Source: Cryobacterium sp. N22
GTDB taxonomy: Bacteria; Actinomycetota; Actinomycetes; Actinomycetales; Microbacteriaceae
Assembly: GCF_002929555.1 (NCBI RefSeq)
Contig: NZ_PJJP01000030.1
Span: 1-64,000, forward strand
DNA length: 64,000 bases
Direction: 5' to 3'
The notes under the pieces: model-generated
What the model was told of the DNA's origin: nothing
What the model saw: the letters and a program-made list of their open reading frames with translations, nothing else
Databases searched by the model: none
Shown here: positions 53,848 to 63,331 of the stretch, one piece after another
How the letters are laid out: each line of letters starts with the position of its first letter
How positions within the stretch are numbered: the stretch's first letter is position 1
Program-made: the position numbers and the translations under genes

Positions 53848-55112
53848 TTCGCCGCCACCTCCTGGGTCACGTTGGGTACCGGTCTGCGGTGGGGCGCTCC
53901 GGGCGCCGGGAGCCTGAAGATCGCGCGCACCAGCGGCGGCGCGGCGATGAAGAGCACGATGAGCGACTGCACAACGAGCACGATGTCGATGGGCACGCCC
54001 TCGGCGGCCTGCATCGAGAAGCTGCCGGCCTTGAACGCGCCGAACAGGATGCCCGCCGCGAACACGCCCCAGGGCTTGGACCGGCCCAGCAGTGCCACGG
54101 TGATGGCGTCGAAGCCGATCCCCGAGTCGATGCCGGCGCCGAAGCCGCTGGTGGTGGTGCCGAGCACCTGGTTGATGCCGGCCAAGCCGACCAGCCCGCC
54201 GGAGAACAGCATCGCGTAGATGTACATGCGCTGCACACTGATGCCGGCGACCTTGGCGGCGTTCGGGTTCTCGCCGACGGCGCGGAACTTGAAGCCCAGG
54301 TTGGACCGGCTGAGCAGCCACCAGGTGAACACCGTGGCCGCGATGACGAGGATGAAGCCGAAGTGCAGGTTGTAGTTCGGGCCGAGCAGGTCGAAGAAGA
54401 CCGCGGTCTCCTTGCTGGCCGGGCTCTTGGGGTTGTTCGACCCGGGGGTCTTGAGGAACCCGTCGCGCAGCAGGAAGCTGACCAGGTAGAACGCCACGTA
54501 GTTGAGCATGATCGTGGTGATCACCTCGTGCGCGCCGGTGCGGGCCTTGAGCAAGCCGACCAGGCCGCCCCAGAGGGCGCCGCCGAGCACGCCGGCGACG
54601 AGCGCGGCGATCAGGTGGATGCCGGCCGGCAGGTCGAGGGCGAAGGCCACCCAGCCGCCCAGGGTCGCGGCGATGAGCATCTGGCCGCGGCCGCCGATGT
54701 TGAACAGGCCCACCCGGAAACCGAGCGCGACACCGAGGCCGGCAGCGATCAGCGGGGTGGCGTAGGTGAGGGTCTCGGTGAACGGCTTGATGCCGTCGGC
54801 GAAGCTCGGACGACGGAAGTTGTAAACCGAGCCTTGGAACAGGGCGGAATAGGCGCCGGACACCGCGTCCCACGCGGCGGAGAGCATGTCGCCCGGCCGC
54901 GAGAAGAAGTAGCCCGCGCTTTCCTGCACGTTCGGGTTCGTGAACGCGATCATCACGGCACCCACGAGCAGGGCCAGCAGCACGGCGAGCACCGAGATGA
55001 TGGCGTTGCCGGTGGTGATCTCCCGGAAGACGTTGTGCCAGCGGGAGGTTTCGGCCGGTTCCGGCGACTTCGCCGGTGCCGGGGTCGGGGTGGGCTGCTG
55101 AGCGGCGCTCAT
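53844..55112 (-). CDS. Nucleoside ABC transporter permease (first)
   Basis: 422 residues. BPD_transp_2 family with about nine helices; LGVALGFRVGLFNIGGRGQMLIAATLGG is the family loop (N-I-G-x-x-G-Q) and FKFRAVGENPNAAKVAGISV the ATPase contact. YufP/NupP is the closest described type. The first 25 residues are Pro/Ala-rich and cytoplasmic. Start overlaps the ATPase stop (ATGA). With the second permease it makes the heteromeric channel. Confidence 0.92.
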   Translation of the reverse strand: MSAAQQPTPTPAPAKSPEPAETSRWHNVFREITTGNAIISVLAVLLALLVGAVMIAFTNPNVQESAGYFFSRPGDMLSAAWDAVSGAYSALFQGSVYNFRRPSFADGIKPFTETLTYATPLIAAGLGVALGFRVGLFNIGGRGQMLIAATLGGWVAFALDLPAGIHLIAALVAGVLGGALWGGLVGLLKARTGAHEVITTIMLNYVAFYLVSFLLRDGFLKTPGSNNPKSPASKETAVFFDLLGPNYNLHFGFILVIAATVFTWWLLSRSNLGFKFRAVGENPNAAKVAGISVQRMYIYAMLFSGGLVGLAGINQVLGTTTSGFGAGIDSGIGFDAITVALLGRSKPWGVFAAGILFGAFKAGSFSMQAAEGVPIDIVLVVQSLIVLFIAAPPLVRAIFRLPAPGAPHRRPVPNVTQEVAAK

Positions 55113-56626
55113 GCTGCGGCTCCTTCTGCGGGGGTTTCGCCCGCCATCATGAGACCCAGAACGGATCGGGGGGTGTCGCCGGGGACGATGCCGACAATGC
55201 GGCCGCGGTACATCACCATGATCCGGTCGGCGAGGGCGGCGACCTCGTCGAGTTCGGTGGAGATCACGATCACCGGGGTGCCGGCGTCGCGGGTCGCGAC
55301 GATACGTTCGTGCACGAATTCGATCGAGCCCACGTCGAGGCCGCGGGTGGGCTGCGCCGCGACGAAGAGCCGCAGGTCGCGGCTGAGTTCGCGGGCGAGC
55401 ACGACCTTCTGCTGGTTACCGCCGGAGAGGCGGCCGACGGGCGTTTCGATGCCCTGGGACCGCACGTCGAACTCCGTCACCTTGGTGCGGGCGAAGTCGG
55501 CGAGGAAGGACAGCTGCAGGTTGAATCGTTTGACGAACGGGAGCTTGTTGGCGCGGTCCAGCATCAGGTTCTCGGCGATGGTGAACCCGCCGACCAGGCC
55601 GTCCCTGGTGCGGTCTTCCGGCACGAAGCCGACCCCGGCGTCGAGCACCTGGCGCACCGAGTGGCCGCGCAGGGTCTTGCCGTCGAGGGTGATCTCGCCG
55701 ACGACGCGGGGCTGCAGCCCCATCAGCGCCTCGGTCAGTTCGGTCTGGCCGTTGCCCTGCACGCCGGCGATGGCGAGGATCTCGCCCACCTTGACGTCGA
55801 AGCTGACGTCGTTGACCAGGATCTGGCCGAGCGGGTCGATCACGGTGAGGTTCGTCACCACCAGCGCCGGGGCGCCGGGGGTGGCGGGCTGCTTGTCCAC
55901 GGTCAGGTCGACGGCGCGGCCCACCATCAGGGTGGCGAGTTCTTCGTTGCTCGCGGTCGGCGAGGCGGTGCCGACGACCTTGCCCAGGCGGATGACGGTG
56001 ATCCGGTCGGCGACCTCGCGCACCTCCCGCAGCTTGTGCGTGATGAAGACGATGGAGGTGCCGGCGGCCTTGAGCTGGCGCATGATGTTCATCAGCTCGT
56101 CGGTTTCCTGCGGCGTGAGCACGGCGGTCGGTTCGTCGAAGACGAGCACCTTCGCGTCGCGGGAGAGCGCCTTGATGATCTCCACCCGCTGCTGCACACC
56201 GACGGGCAGGGACTCCACGAGGGCGTCGGGGTCCACGTCGAACCCGAAGCGGTCGGAGATCTCGCGGACCCGTTTGCGTGCGGCGGCGAGGTCGAGACGA
56301 CCGCCGGCTTTGACCTGTTCGTGGCCGAGCATCACGTTCTCGGCCACGGTGAACACGGGGATCAGCATGAAGTGCTGGTGCACCATGCCGATGCCGGCGG
56401 CCATCGCATCGCCGGGTCCGGCGAAGTGCTGCGGCACCTCATCGAGCAGGATCTCGCCCTCTTCGGCCCGGTACAGGCCGTAGAGCACGTTCATCAACGT
56501 TGATTTACCGGCTCCGTTCTCGCCGAGCAGGGCGTGGATCTCGCCCTCCTCGATGGTGAGGTTGATGTCGTCATTGGCAACAAGGGCACCGAATCTCTTC
56601 GTAATGCCGCGAAGTTCGAGCTTCAT
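55109..56626 (-). CDS. Nucleoside ABC transporter ATPase, tandem-domain type
   Basis: 505 residues with two ABC domains, as in RbsA/YufO. Domain 1: Walker A LLGENGAGKSTL, signature LPVGVQQRVEI, Walker B VLVFDEPTAVLTP. Domain 2: degenerate Walker A GVQGNGQTE, signature LSGGNQQKVVLARELS, and VAAQPTRGLDVGS in place of a Walker B. The ATG at 56626 follows the leaderless TAGAAT; a longer frame to 56707 has no support. It drives uptake through the two permeases with the BmpA lipoprotein at 56772 as the receptor. Confidence 0.94.
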   Translation of the reverse strand: MKLELRGITKRFGALVANDDINLTIEEGEIHALLGENGAGKSTLMNVLYGLYRAEEGEILLDEVPQHFAGPGDAMAAGIGMVHQHFMLIPVFTVAENVMLGHEQVKAGGRLDLAAARKRVREISDRFGFDVDPDALVESLPVGVQQRVEIIKALSRDAKVLVFDEPTAVLTPQETDELMNIMRQLKAAGTSIVFITHKLREVREVADRITVIRLGKVVGTASPTASNEELATLMVGRAVDLTVDKQPATPGAPALVVTNLTVIDPLGQILVNDVSFDVKVGEILAIAGVQGNGQTELTEALMGLQPRVVGEITLDGKTLRGHSVRQVLDAGVGFVPEDRTRDGLVGGFTIAENLMLDRANKLPFVKRFNLQLSFLADFARTKVTEFDVRSQGIETPVGRLSGGNQQKVVLARELSRDLRLFVAAQPTRGLDVGSIEFVHERIVATRDAGTPVIVISTELDEVAALADRIMVMYRGRIVGIVPGDTPRSVLGLMMAGETPAEGAAA

Positions 56627-56633
56627 AGTGTCG

Positions 56634-56639
56634 ATTCTA
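56634..56639 (-). promoter_or_regulatory. -10 element of a leaderless promoter (TAGAAT)
   Basis: Minus-strand TAGAAT lies 7 nt before ATG 56626, so the ATPase-to-deoA genes can be transcribed separately from the BmpA gene. Confidence 0.55.
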
Positions 56640-56693
56640 TTGAGGTGCCGCGCGGCTGAGGCCGATTGCCGCTGCGACACCACGCAACGAAAC

Positions 56694-56719
56694 GGGGAGG
56701 CCAGCATGCTGGCCTCCCC
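56694..56719 (-). terminator. Palindromic hairpin between the BmpA gene and the ATPase gene
   Basis: GGGGAGGCCAGCATGCTGGCCTCCCC is a 26-bp perfect dyad. On the minus strand GTTTCGTT follows, a weak T-rich tail, 50 bp beyond the BmpA stop. It can act as a terminator or mRNA-protecting hairpin so that the binding protein exceeds the transporter. Confidence 0.7.
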
Positions 56720-56771
56720 GGTGCCCTGAAGGGCGGTACTGCTACACGGTAATGCCTGGTGAAACGGGGTA

Positions 56772-57872
56772 TTACTTGGGTGTGGCGTCGCTGGTCACGA
56801 CGATGTCGCCGCTGATGATCTGCGCCTTGATGTCGTCGAGCTCGGTGACCAGTGCGGGGTCGACCTTGGACTCCCAGTCGTGCAGGGGGGCCAGGCTGAC
56901 GCCCTCGTTCTCCAGGGTCCCGATGTACGGGTCGGAGGAGAAGTCGCCGGCCGCCGCGTCGGTGATGATCGCGTCGGTCGCATCCGTCATGGACTTCAGG
57001 ATGGAGGTGAGGTACAGCGCCGCGAACTCGGGCGTGGTCTCGAACAGGTCGCTGTCGACACCGACGATGGCGACGTCCTTGCCGGACTCGGTGATGGCCT
57101 GCGCGGTGCCCTGGAACAGCGGGCCGGCGACCGGGAGGATGATGTCCGCACCGGCGTCGATCAGGCCCTGGCTGAGGGTCTTGCCGGCGCTGATGTCATC
57201 GAAGCCACCGGCGAACAGGCCCTCCTGGGATTCCTTGTTCCAGCCGGTGAGCTTGACGTCGGTGCCCTTTTCGGTGTTGTAGTAAGCGATGCCGTCGGCG
57301 AAGCCGTCCATGAAGATGGTGACCGACGGGTACTGCATGCCACCGAAGGTGCCGACGGTGCCGGTCTTGGTGGTGCCTGCAGCGAGGTAGCCGGCCAGGA
57401 AGGCGGCCTGCGCGGTGTCGTAGAGGACCGGCTTGACGTTCTCGAGCTCCAGCGGGCTGAAGTCGTCGTTGGAGAGCGCGGAGTCGATGATCGCGAAGTC
57501 GACGTCGGTGTTCTCCTGGGCCGCGTCGCGGGTGGCGTTGGCCAGGGCGAAGCCGACGGTGAGGATGAAGTTGCAGCCCTGGTCGACCATGCTGGTCACG
57601 TTGCCGGTGTACTGGTCCTCGGAGGTGGACTCGGCCTGCTTGAACTCAACGCCGAGCTCTTCGGAGGCCTGGGAGATGCCCTCGAAGCTGGACTGGTTGA
57701 AGGACTTGTCGTCGAAGCCGCCGAAGTCGGAGACGATGCAGGGCAGGAAGTCCGACGCGGCTTCGTTGTTGCCGGCGTCGTCGGTGGGGGCCGGCGCACA
57801 CGCCGCGAGCAGAGCGAGAACGCCGAGTGAGGCAAGGCCGCCGAGCGTTGCCTTGCGGGTCGTGATTGTCAA
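56772..57872 (-). CDS. BmpA/Med-family nucleoside-binding lipoprotein
   Basis: 366 residues. The N-terminal signal TTRKATLGGLASLGVLALL ends in the lipobox LAAC with Cys25, followed by APAPTDDAGNNEA. The periplasmic-binding fold has SDFGGFDDKSFNQSSFEGI (family FDDxSFN) and VGTFGGMQYPSVTIFMDG. Such proteins bind nucleosides (PnrA/BmpA) outside the membrane. The start is TTG at 57872 with GGAGG six to seven nt upstream. It precedes the transporter genes, separated by the palindrome at 56694. Confidence 0.92.
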   Translation of the reverse strand: MTITTRKATLGGLASLGVLALLAACAPAPTDDAGNNEAASDFLPCIVSDFGGFDDKSFNQSSFEGISQASEELGVEFKQAESTSEDQYTGNVTSMVDQGCNFILTVGFALANATRDAAQENTDVDFAIIDSALSNDDFSPLELENVKPVLYDTAQAAFLAGYLAAGTTKTGTVGTFGGMQYPSVTIFMDGFADGIAYYNTEKGTDVKLTGWNKESQEGLFAGGFDDISAGKTLSQGLIDAGADIILPVAGPLFQGTAQAITESGKDVAIVGVDSDLFETTPEFAALYLTSILKSMTDATDAIITDAAAGDFSSDPYIGTLENEGVSLAPLHDWESKVDPALVTELDDIKAQIISGDIVVTSDATPK

Positions 57873-58079
57873 GATTGACCTCCAGATGAGGCCCGGCGTG
57901 GGATCGCACGGGCTGGTATATGGATTACACGTTACCCAGAACGGCCCTGCTCAGATGAGCAAACCGACACTGTAGCCAAATGGTTATCAAGCCGCGACTT
58001 TTTTGAAATCACACCGACACAAATGGTCATCTACCGGGCCTATTCCTGAGAAAGCCTCGCGGCCGACGCGGTCTGGCGG

Positions 58080-59201
58080 TTACAGGACGTCGGAGCTGCC
58101 CGAGAGCCGCAACGCGTCGACGACGGCCTTGACCTTCTGGGCGTTGGCGCTCGTGGTCACCAGCAGGGCATCTGGAGTGTCGACGACGACGATGTCGTCG
58201 ACGCCGATCAGGGCGATCATGCGCTTGGTGTGGCTGACGACGATGCCGCTGGAGGAGTCAGCGAGCACCCGGGCGCCCTCACCGAGGATCGCCAGGTCGC
58301 GCTTGCGGCCGTTGGCGTGGATCTTGGCGATCGACGCGAAGTCCCCCACGTCATCCCAGTCGAACTGGCCGGGGATGACGGCCAGCTTGCCCTTCGCGGC
58401 GGCGGGCTCGGCGACGGAGTAGTCGATGGCGATCTTCTTGAGCTTGGGCCAGACCTGGTCGACGACGGCGCCGCGGCGCGGGGTGTCCCAGGCCTCGGCC
58501 AGTTCGAGCAGCCCGGCGAGGAGCTCGGGCTCCGTCGCGCCGATCTCCTCGAGCAGCCGGTCGGCGCGGGCGATGAACATGCCGGCGTTCCAGAGGTACT
58601 GGCCGCTGGAGAGGTAACGCTTGGCGGTGGCCGGGCTGGGCTTCTCCACGAAGGAGTTGACCGACTGGGCGCTCGGGGCGCCCGGGATGTCCAGGGCCTC
58701 GCCGGTCTTGATGTAGCCGAAGCCGATCGCCGGTTCGGTGGGCTGGATGCCGATGGTGACGATCAGGCCGGTGTCGGCGGCGGCGATGGCCTCGACGACG
58801 GCCTGGCGGAAGGCCGCCGGGCCCTTGATGACGTGGTCGGCGGCGAAGGAGCCGATGATCACGCCGGGTTCGCGGCGCTCGAGGATCGCGGCGGCAAGGC
58901 CGATCGCGGCCGACGAGTCCCGCGGTTCGCTTTCCAGGACCACGTTCAGGTCGCCGAGCTCCGGCAGCTGTTCCTCGACGGCGGCCCGGTGGGCCCGCCC
59001 GGTGACGACCATGATGCGCTGGTCGCCGGACAGCGGCGCGAGCCGGTCCCAGGTGGCGCGCAGCAGCGTCTGGCCGCTGCCGGTGAGGTCGTGCAGGAAC
59101 TTGGGCGCGTCGGCGCGGGACAGCGGCCAGAGCCTGGAACCGATCCCGCCGGCGGGGATCACGCTGTAGAAGCGGGCGAGGGCATCGCTGGAGTGGGACA
59201 T
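58080..59201 (-). CDS. manC: Mannose-1-phosphate guanylyltransferase
   Basis: 373 residues. VIPAGGIGSRLWPLSRADAPKF is the nucleotidyltransferase motif (split here by Y/V at the start), followed by ADHVIKG (metal Asp), GFGYIKTGE, FVEKPSPATAKRYL, YLWNAGMFI and DYSVAEP. It makes GDP-mannose from GTP and mannose-1-phosphate. Only the nucleotidyltransferase part is present, with no fused isomerase. The ATG has the leaderless TAGTCT 6 nt upstream. It is divergent from a GT4 mannosyltransferase-like gene, the probable user of its product. Confidence 0.94.
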   Translation of the reverse strand: MSHSSDALARFYSVIPAGGIGSRLWPLSRADAPKFLHDLTGSGQTLLRATWDRLAPLSGDQRIMVVTGRAHRAAVEEQLPELGDLNVVLESEPRDSSAAIGLAAAILERREPGVIIGSFAADHVIKGPAAFRQAVVEAIAAADTGLIVTIGIQPTEPAIGFGYIKTGEALDIPGAPSAQSVNSFVEKPSPATAKRYLSSGQYLWNAGMFIARADRLLEEIGATEPELLAGLLELAEAWDTPRRGAVVDQVWPKLKKIAIDYSVAEPAAAKGKLAVIPGQFDWDDVGDFASIAKIHANGRKRDLAILGEGARVLADSSSGIVVSHTKRMIALIGVDDIVVVDTPDALLVTTSANAQKVKAVVDALRLSGSSDVL

Positions 59202-59207
59202 TGCGCC

Positions 59208-59213
59208 AGACTA
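59208..59213 (-). promoter_or_regulatory. -10 element of a leaderless promoter (TAGTCT)
   Basis: Minus-strand TAGTCT lies 6 nt before ATG 59201 of manC. The gap to the divergent GT gene is 78 bp. Confidence 0.5.
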
Positions 59214-59267
59214 CCGGTCCGTCGCCCGTGTTCATCCAGGGTTCACCGCACGGACGTGCGGGCTGCC

Positions 59268-59273
59268 TACTGT
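59268..59273 (+). promoter_or_regulatory. -10 element of a leaderless promoter (TACTGT)
   Basis: TACTGT lies 6 nt before ATG 59280. Together with the manC element this makes a divergent leaderless promoter pair. Confidence 0.5.
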
Positions 59274-59279
59274 GGCGGC

Positions 59280-60434
59280 ATGAGGGTTGCCGTCGTCAGC
59301 GAAAGCTTCCTCCCCACTATCAGCGGGGTCACCACGAGCGTCTGCAAGGTGCTCGACGAGCTGCGCCGCCAGGGCCACGAGGCCCTGGTGATCGCCCCGT
59401 TCGGCGCCCCGTCCAGCTATGCCGGTTTTCCCGTGCACACGGTGCCCGCCCTGTCCTACCGGCAGTTCCCCGTCGGCCTGCCCAATCCCCGGGTGCTGGG
59501 GCTGCTGGCCGACTTCGCGCCGGACGTGCTGCACGCGGCGTCACCGTTCCTCCTCGGCGCGCAGGGCATCGCCGCCGCCCGGCGCCTGGGCGTGCCGAGC
59601 GTGGCCGTGTTCCAGACGGATGTGGCCGGCTACGCCAGCCGCAACCACCTCGGCCAGGCGACCGGGCTGGCCTGGCGGTTCGTCAAATGGGTGCACGACG
59701 GCGCCGACCTCACCCTGGTGCCGTCCACCGCGTCGATGCGGGACCTCCGCCGCATCGGCGTGCACCGCCTGGACCGGTGGACCAGGGGTGTCGACCTGGA
59801 GAGCTACCACCCCAACACCCGGCACAGCCCCGAGGTGGCGGCGTTGCGCCGGCGGCTGGCGCCGAACGGCGAGGTGGTGATCGGGTACGTCGGCCGGATC
59901 GCCCCGGAGAAGCAGGTGGAGAGGTTCCGGGCGCTGCGCGGCCTGGCTGGGATCAGCATCGCCCTGGTCGGCGACGGACCGTCCACTCCCCTGGTGGCCA
60001 GGGCCCTGGCGGGGATGCCGGTGACCTGGCTGGGCCGGCTCGCCGGCGCCGAACTCGCGGCGGCCTACGCCAGCTTCGACGTCTTCCTGCACGCCGGCAC
60101 CGAGGAGACCTTCGGGCAGACCCTGCAGGAGGCGCACGCCGCGGGGCTGCCCGTCGTGGCGCCGCGCGCCGGCGGGCCGATCGACCTCGTCGAGCACGGC
60201 ACCGACGGGTTCCTGTTCACGCCTGACGACGACAGGGACCTGCGCCGCCACGTGGCCGCGCTGGTCACCGATGTTCCCCTGCGGCACCGGATGGGCGAGG
60301 CGGGCCGGCGGGCCGTGCTCGGCCGCAGCTGGGAAATCGTCTGCTCCACCCTGTTCGGCTTCTACACGCAGGTCATCGACGAGAGCCTCGCCGTGCGGGC
60401 GGAAACCCTGGTTCCGGCAGCGCAACGCCGCTGA
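59280..60434 (+). CDS. GT4 glycosyltransferase, MgtA/PimB-type mannosyltransferase
   Basis: 384 residues, GT-B fold. The N-terminus is RVAVVSESFLPTISGVTTSV, with the GV acceptor loop. VFQTDVAGYASRNHLG and VPSTASMRDL lie in the first domain. The donor side has VIGYVGRIAPEKQVERF and GTEETFGQTLQEAHAAG, with the conserved E-x7-E arrangement. This pattern marks actinobacterial mannosyltransferases that use GDP-mannose on lipids such as MgtA or PimB. Divergent manC supports GDP-mannose as donor. Acceptor is inferred. Confidence 0.87.
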   Translation: MRVAVVSESFLPTISGVTTSVCKVLDELRRQGHEALVIAPFGAPSSYAGFPVHTVPALSYRQFPVGLPNPRVLGLLADFAPDVLHAASPFLLGAQGIAAARRLGVPSVAVFQTDVAGYASRNHLGQATGLAWRFVKWVHDGADLTLVPSTASMRDLRRIGVHRLDRWTRGVDLESYHPNTRHSPEVAALRRRLAPNGEVVIGYVGRIAPEKQVERFRALRGLAGISIALVGDGPSTPLVARALAGMPVTWLGRLAGAELAAAYASFDVFLHAGTEETFGQTLQEAHAAGLPVVAPRAGGPIDLVEHGTDGFLFTPDDDRDLRRHVAALVTDVPLRHRMGEAGRRAVLGRSWEIVCSTLFGFYTQVIDESLAVRAETLVPAAQRR

Positions 60435-60490
60435 TCCGCACTACCCTTGATGCGGGTACAAAGCCTCTGGTCGCCAGTGGCCGCGCGCCC

Positions 60491-60511
60491 GGTTAGGCAG
60501 GCCTAACCAGA
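60491..60511 (+). promoter_or_regulatory. IdeR/DtxR-like iron box upstream of sdhCDAB
   Basis: GGTTAGGC-AG-GCCTAACC (60491-60508) is a perfect 8-2-8 dyad. Read from 60493, 14 of 19 bases match the DtxR/IdeR consensus TTAGGTTAGSCTAACCTAA. It lies about 20-40 bp upstream of the putative -10, overlapping the -35 zone, so binding would repress the operon. Confidence 0.5.
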
Positions 60512-60529
60512 CTTATCTCGTCGTCAAGA

Positions 60530-60537
60530 TATAGACT
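60530..60537 (+). promoter_or_regulatory. Candidate -10 of the sdh operon (TATAGA / TAGACT)
   Basis: TATAGACT at 60530-60537 offers TATAGA or TAGACT as the -10, about 72 nt before the sdhC ATG. This is a transcript with a leader, unlike the leaderless genes in the window. Confidence 0.45.
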
Positions 60538-60608
60538 GACGGCACGTGTTTGTTCAACGATGACACCTCGTTCAGCAGGGGTCACGACTCAGCCAGGGAG
60601 GGTTGGTC

Positions 60609-61025
60609 ATGCCACAGAATTCGGCAGAGGCCCTGACAGCTCAGCGGAAGACGACCTCGCGTCGCCCGGCCGGAACGCTCTACCGCGGCCGTGAGGGCAT
60701 GTGGTCCTGGGTGCTGCACCGGATCACCGGGGTGGCGATCTTCTTCTTCCTGCTCGTGCACATCCTCGACACCGCCCTCGTGCGGGTCAGCCCCGAGGCG
60801 TACAACGCCGTGATCAGCCAGTACCAGACCCCTCTGATGGGCCTGGGCGAGGTCGCCCTCGTCGGCGCGATCGTGTTCCACGCCTTCAACGGCCTGCGCA
60901 TCATCGCCATCGATTTCTGGAACGCCAAGTACCAGCGGGTGCTGTTCTACGTCGTGATCGGCCTCTGGGTCGTCACGATGCTCGCCTTCGTGCCCCGGCA
61001 CCTCATCAATGTGTTCAGCCACTAG
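60609..61025 (+). CDS. sdhC: Succinate dehydrogenase cytochrome b556 subunit
   Basis: 138 residues. It begins after AGGGAGG (7 nt upstream) at ATG 60609. RGREGMWSWVLHRITGVAIFFFLLVHI holds the conserved Ser/Arg quinone-site region and the heme-binding His, followed by two more helices (VALVGAIVFHAFNGL, YVVIGLWVVTMLAFV). It anchors the enzyme in the membrane and binds heme and quinone. A 12-bp gap leads to sdhD. It is the first gene of the unit, under the candidate iron-responsive operator. Confidence 0.95.
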   Translation: MPQNSAEALTAQRKTTSRRPAGTLYRGREGMWSWVLHRITGVAIFFFLLVHILDTALVRVSPEAYNAVISQYQTPLMGLGEVALVGAIVFHAFNGLRIIAIDFWNAKYQRVLFYVVIGLWVVTMLAFVPRHLINVFSH

Positions 61026-61037
61026 GAGGCCGAGATC

Positions 61038-61490
61038 ATGACATCGACACTCGCCGCCCCCCGCAGCCCGTACGCCCGCACCCCGCGTAAGAACGGTGTG
61101 AACTGGGAGAAGTGGGGCTGGATCTACATGCGCGTCTCCGGCGTCGTGCTGGTCGTGCTGATCTTCGGCCACCTCTTCGTCAACCTGATGGTGGGCGAGG
61201 GCGTCAGCGCCCTGAACTTCGCCTTCGTCGCCGGCAAGCTGACCACCCCGTTCTGGCAGTGGTGGGATGTGGCGATGCTCTGGCTCGCCCTGATCCACGG
61301 CGGCAACGGCATGCGCACCCTCGTGAACGACTACGCCACGACGCGCATCGGCCGCGGCATCCTCAAATCGTCGATCCTCGCCGCCGTGGTCATCCTGATC
61401 GTGCTCGGCACGCTCGTGGTGTTCACCTTCGACCCCTGCCCGGCCGGCCAGCCCGCCGACCTTCTGCCCACTTTCTGCCAGGCCCTTTAG
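61038..61490 (+). CDS. sdhD: Succinate dehydrogenase membrane anchor subunit
   Basis: 150 residues with three helices ([54 protein letters not shown]). GHLFVNL and LIHGGNG hold likely heme His. The ATG follows AGGAGG eight nt upstream. It pairs with SdhC in the membrane and completes the quinone site. The C-terminus is rich in Pro/Cys ([10 protein letters not shown]). Confidence 0.94.
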   Translation: MTSTLAAPRSPYARTPRKNGVNWEKWGWIYMRVSGVVLVVLIFGHLFVNLMVGEGVSALNFAFVAGKLTTPFWQWWDVAMLWLALIHGGNGMRTLVNDYATTRIGRGILKSSILAAVVILIVLGTLVVFTFDPCPAGQPADLLPTFCQAL

Positions 61491-61516
61491 GCCCCCAAGG
61501 AGCTGCAAACACTTCC

Positions 61517-63331
61517 ATGACGGATGCACCTGTGACCAACCCCGTTGAATCCACCATCGTCGACGGGGTGCACTACCACCAGTTCGACATCGTCATCATC
61601 GGGGCGGGAGGAGCGGGCATGCGGGCCGCCATCGAGGCCGGACCGAACGCATCCACCGCGGTGATCTCCAAGCTCTACCCCACCCGCTCGCACACCGGTG
61701 CGGCGCAGGGCGGCATGGCCGCCGCCCTGGCGAACGTGGAGGAAGACAACTGGGAGTGGCACACCTTCGACACCGTCAAGGGCGGCGACTACCTCGTCGA
61801 CCAGGACGCCGCGGAGATTCTCGCCAAGGAAGCCATCGACGCGGTCATCGACCTCGAGAACATGGGCCTGCCGTTCAACCGCACCCCTGAGGGCAAGATC
61901 GACCAGCGCCGCTTCGGCGGCCACACCCGCGACCACGGCAAGAGCCCGGTGCGCCGCGCCTGCTACGCCGCGGACCGCACCGGCCACATGATCCTGCAGA
62001 CGCTGTACCAGAACTGCGTCAAACGCGGCATCAACTTCTTCAACGAGTTCTACGTGCTCGACCTGATCATGACCAACGTCGACGGCGTCGACCAGCCCTC
62101 CGGCGTGGTCGCCTACGACCTCTCCACCGGTGAGCTGCACGTCTTCTCCGGCAAGGCGTTCATCTTCGCCACCGGCGGCTTCGGCAAGATCTACAAGACC
62201 ACCTCCAACGCGCACACCCTCACCGGCGACGGCGTGGGCATCATCTGGCGCAAGGGCCTGCCGCTGGAGGACATGGAGTTCTTCCAGTTCCACCCGACCG
62301 GTCTCGCGGGCCTCGGCATCCTGCTCACCGAGGGCGCCCGCGGTGAGGGCGCGATCCTGCGGAACGCGTCCGGCGAGCGGTTCATGGAGCGCTACGCGCC
62401 CACCATCAAGGACCTCGCCCCGCGTGACATCGTGGCCCGCTGCATGGTCAAGGAGGTCGCGGAGGGCCGCGGCGCCGGCCCCAACAAGGACTACGTGTAC
62501 CTGGACTGCACCCACCTGGGCGCCGAGGTGCTCGAAACCAAGCTGCCCGACATCACCGAGTTCGCCCGCACCTACCTGGGCGTGGACCCGGTCACCGAGC
62601 CGGTGCCGGTGATGCCCACCGCGCACTACGCCATGGGCGGTATCCCCACCAACGTGAACGCGGAAGTGCTGCGCGACAACACCACCGTCGTGCCCGGCCT
62701 CTACGCCGCCGGCGAATGCGCCTGCGTCTCGGTGCACGGCTCCAACCGGCTCGGCACCAACTCGCTGCTGGACATCAACGTGTTCGGCAAGCGCGCCGGC
62801 AACAACGCCGTCGAGTACGTCAAGACGGCCGAGTTCGTGCCGCTGCCCGAGGACCCGGCCAAGTTCGTGCGCGAGCTGCTCAGCACCATCCGCACCTCCA
62901 CCGGCACCGAGCGCATCGCGGTGCTCCGCCGCGAACTGCAGGAGATCATGGACGAGAAGGCTCAGGTGTTCCGCACCGACGAATCCCTGTCCGAGGTCAC
63001 CGAGACCATCCACCTGCTGCGGGAGCGCTACAAGAACATCGGCGTGCAGGACAAGGGCCGCCGGTTCAACACCGACCTGCTCGAAGCCGTGGAGCTGGGC
63101 TTCCTGCTCGACCTGGCCGAGGTCGTCGTGTTCTCCGCCCGCAACCGCAAGGAGAGCCGCGGCGGCCACATGCGCGACGACTACCCCCTGCGCGACGACG
63201 TCAACTACCTGCAGCACACCATGGCCTACCTGTCGGGCGACGCCCTGTCGGCGGATGCTGCCGACCACATTTCGCTCGACTGGAAGCCCGTGACCATTAC
63301 GCGCTACCAGCCGATGGAGAGGAAGTACTAG
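61517..63331 (+). CDS. sdhA: Succinate dehydrogenase flavoprotein subunit
   Basis: 604 residues. The FAD site is [19 protein letters not shown] and the FAD-linking His is in [14 protein letters not shown]. Catalytic features include [26 protein letters not shown] and [18 protein letters not shown] with the dicarboxylate-binding His and Arg. It oxidises succinate to fumarate. ATG 61517 ([12 protein letters not shown]) is chosen; AAGGAG lies 15 nt before. sdhB starts at its last stop base. Confidence 0.96.
   Translation: MTDAPVTNPVESTIVDGVHYHQFDIVIIGAGGAGMRAAIEAGPNASTAVISKLYPTRSHTGAAQGGMAAALANVEEDNWEWHTFDTVKGGDYLVDQDAAEILAKEAIDAVIDLENMGLPFNRTPEGKIDQRRFGGHTRDHGKSPVRRACYAADRTGHMILQTLYQNCVKRGINFFNEFYVLDLIMTNVDGVDQPSGVVAYDLSTGELHVFSGKAFIFATGGFGKIYKTTSNAHTLTGDGVGIIWRKGLPLEDMEFFQFHPTGLAGLGILLTEGARGEGAILRNASGERFMERYAPTIKDLAPRDIVARCMVKEVAEGRGAGPNKDYVYLDCTHLGAEVLETKLPDITEFARTYLGVDPVTEPVPVMPTAHYAMGGIPTNVNAEVLRDNTTVVPGLYAAGECACVSVHGSNRLGTNSLLDINVFGKRAGNNAVEYVKTAEFVPLPEDPAKFVRELLSTIRTSTGTERIAVLRRELQEIMDEKAQVFRTDESLSEVTETIHLLRERYKNIGVQDKGRRFNTDLLEAVELGFLLDLAEVVVFSARNRKESRGGHMRDDYPLRDDVNYLQHTMAYLSGDALSADAADHISLDWKPVTITRYQPMERKY

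Noticed and set aside
53848-54873. Upstream extension of the second permease frame.
   Set aside because: It lies over the first permease gene; the ATG at 53847 with ATGA overlap is the natural start.
60442-60458. TACCC-N7-GGGTA dyad after the GT4 gene as a terminator or CsoR-type site.
   Set aside because: Stem of only five pairs, no T tract, and spacing unlike the operator at 1606.
61487-63268. Long minus-strand open frame opposite sdhA.
   Set aside because: It mirrors sdhA codon structure and has no recognisable protein features; sdhA is certain.
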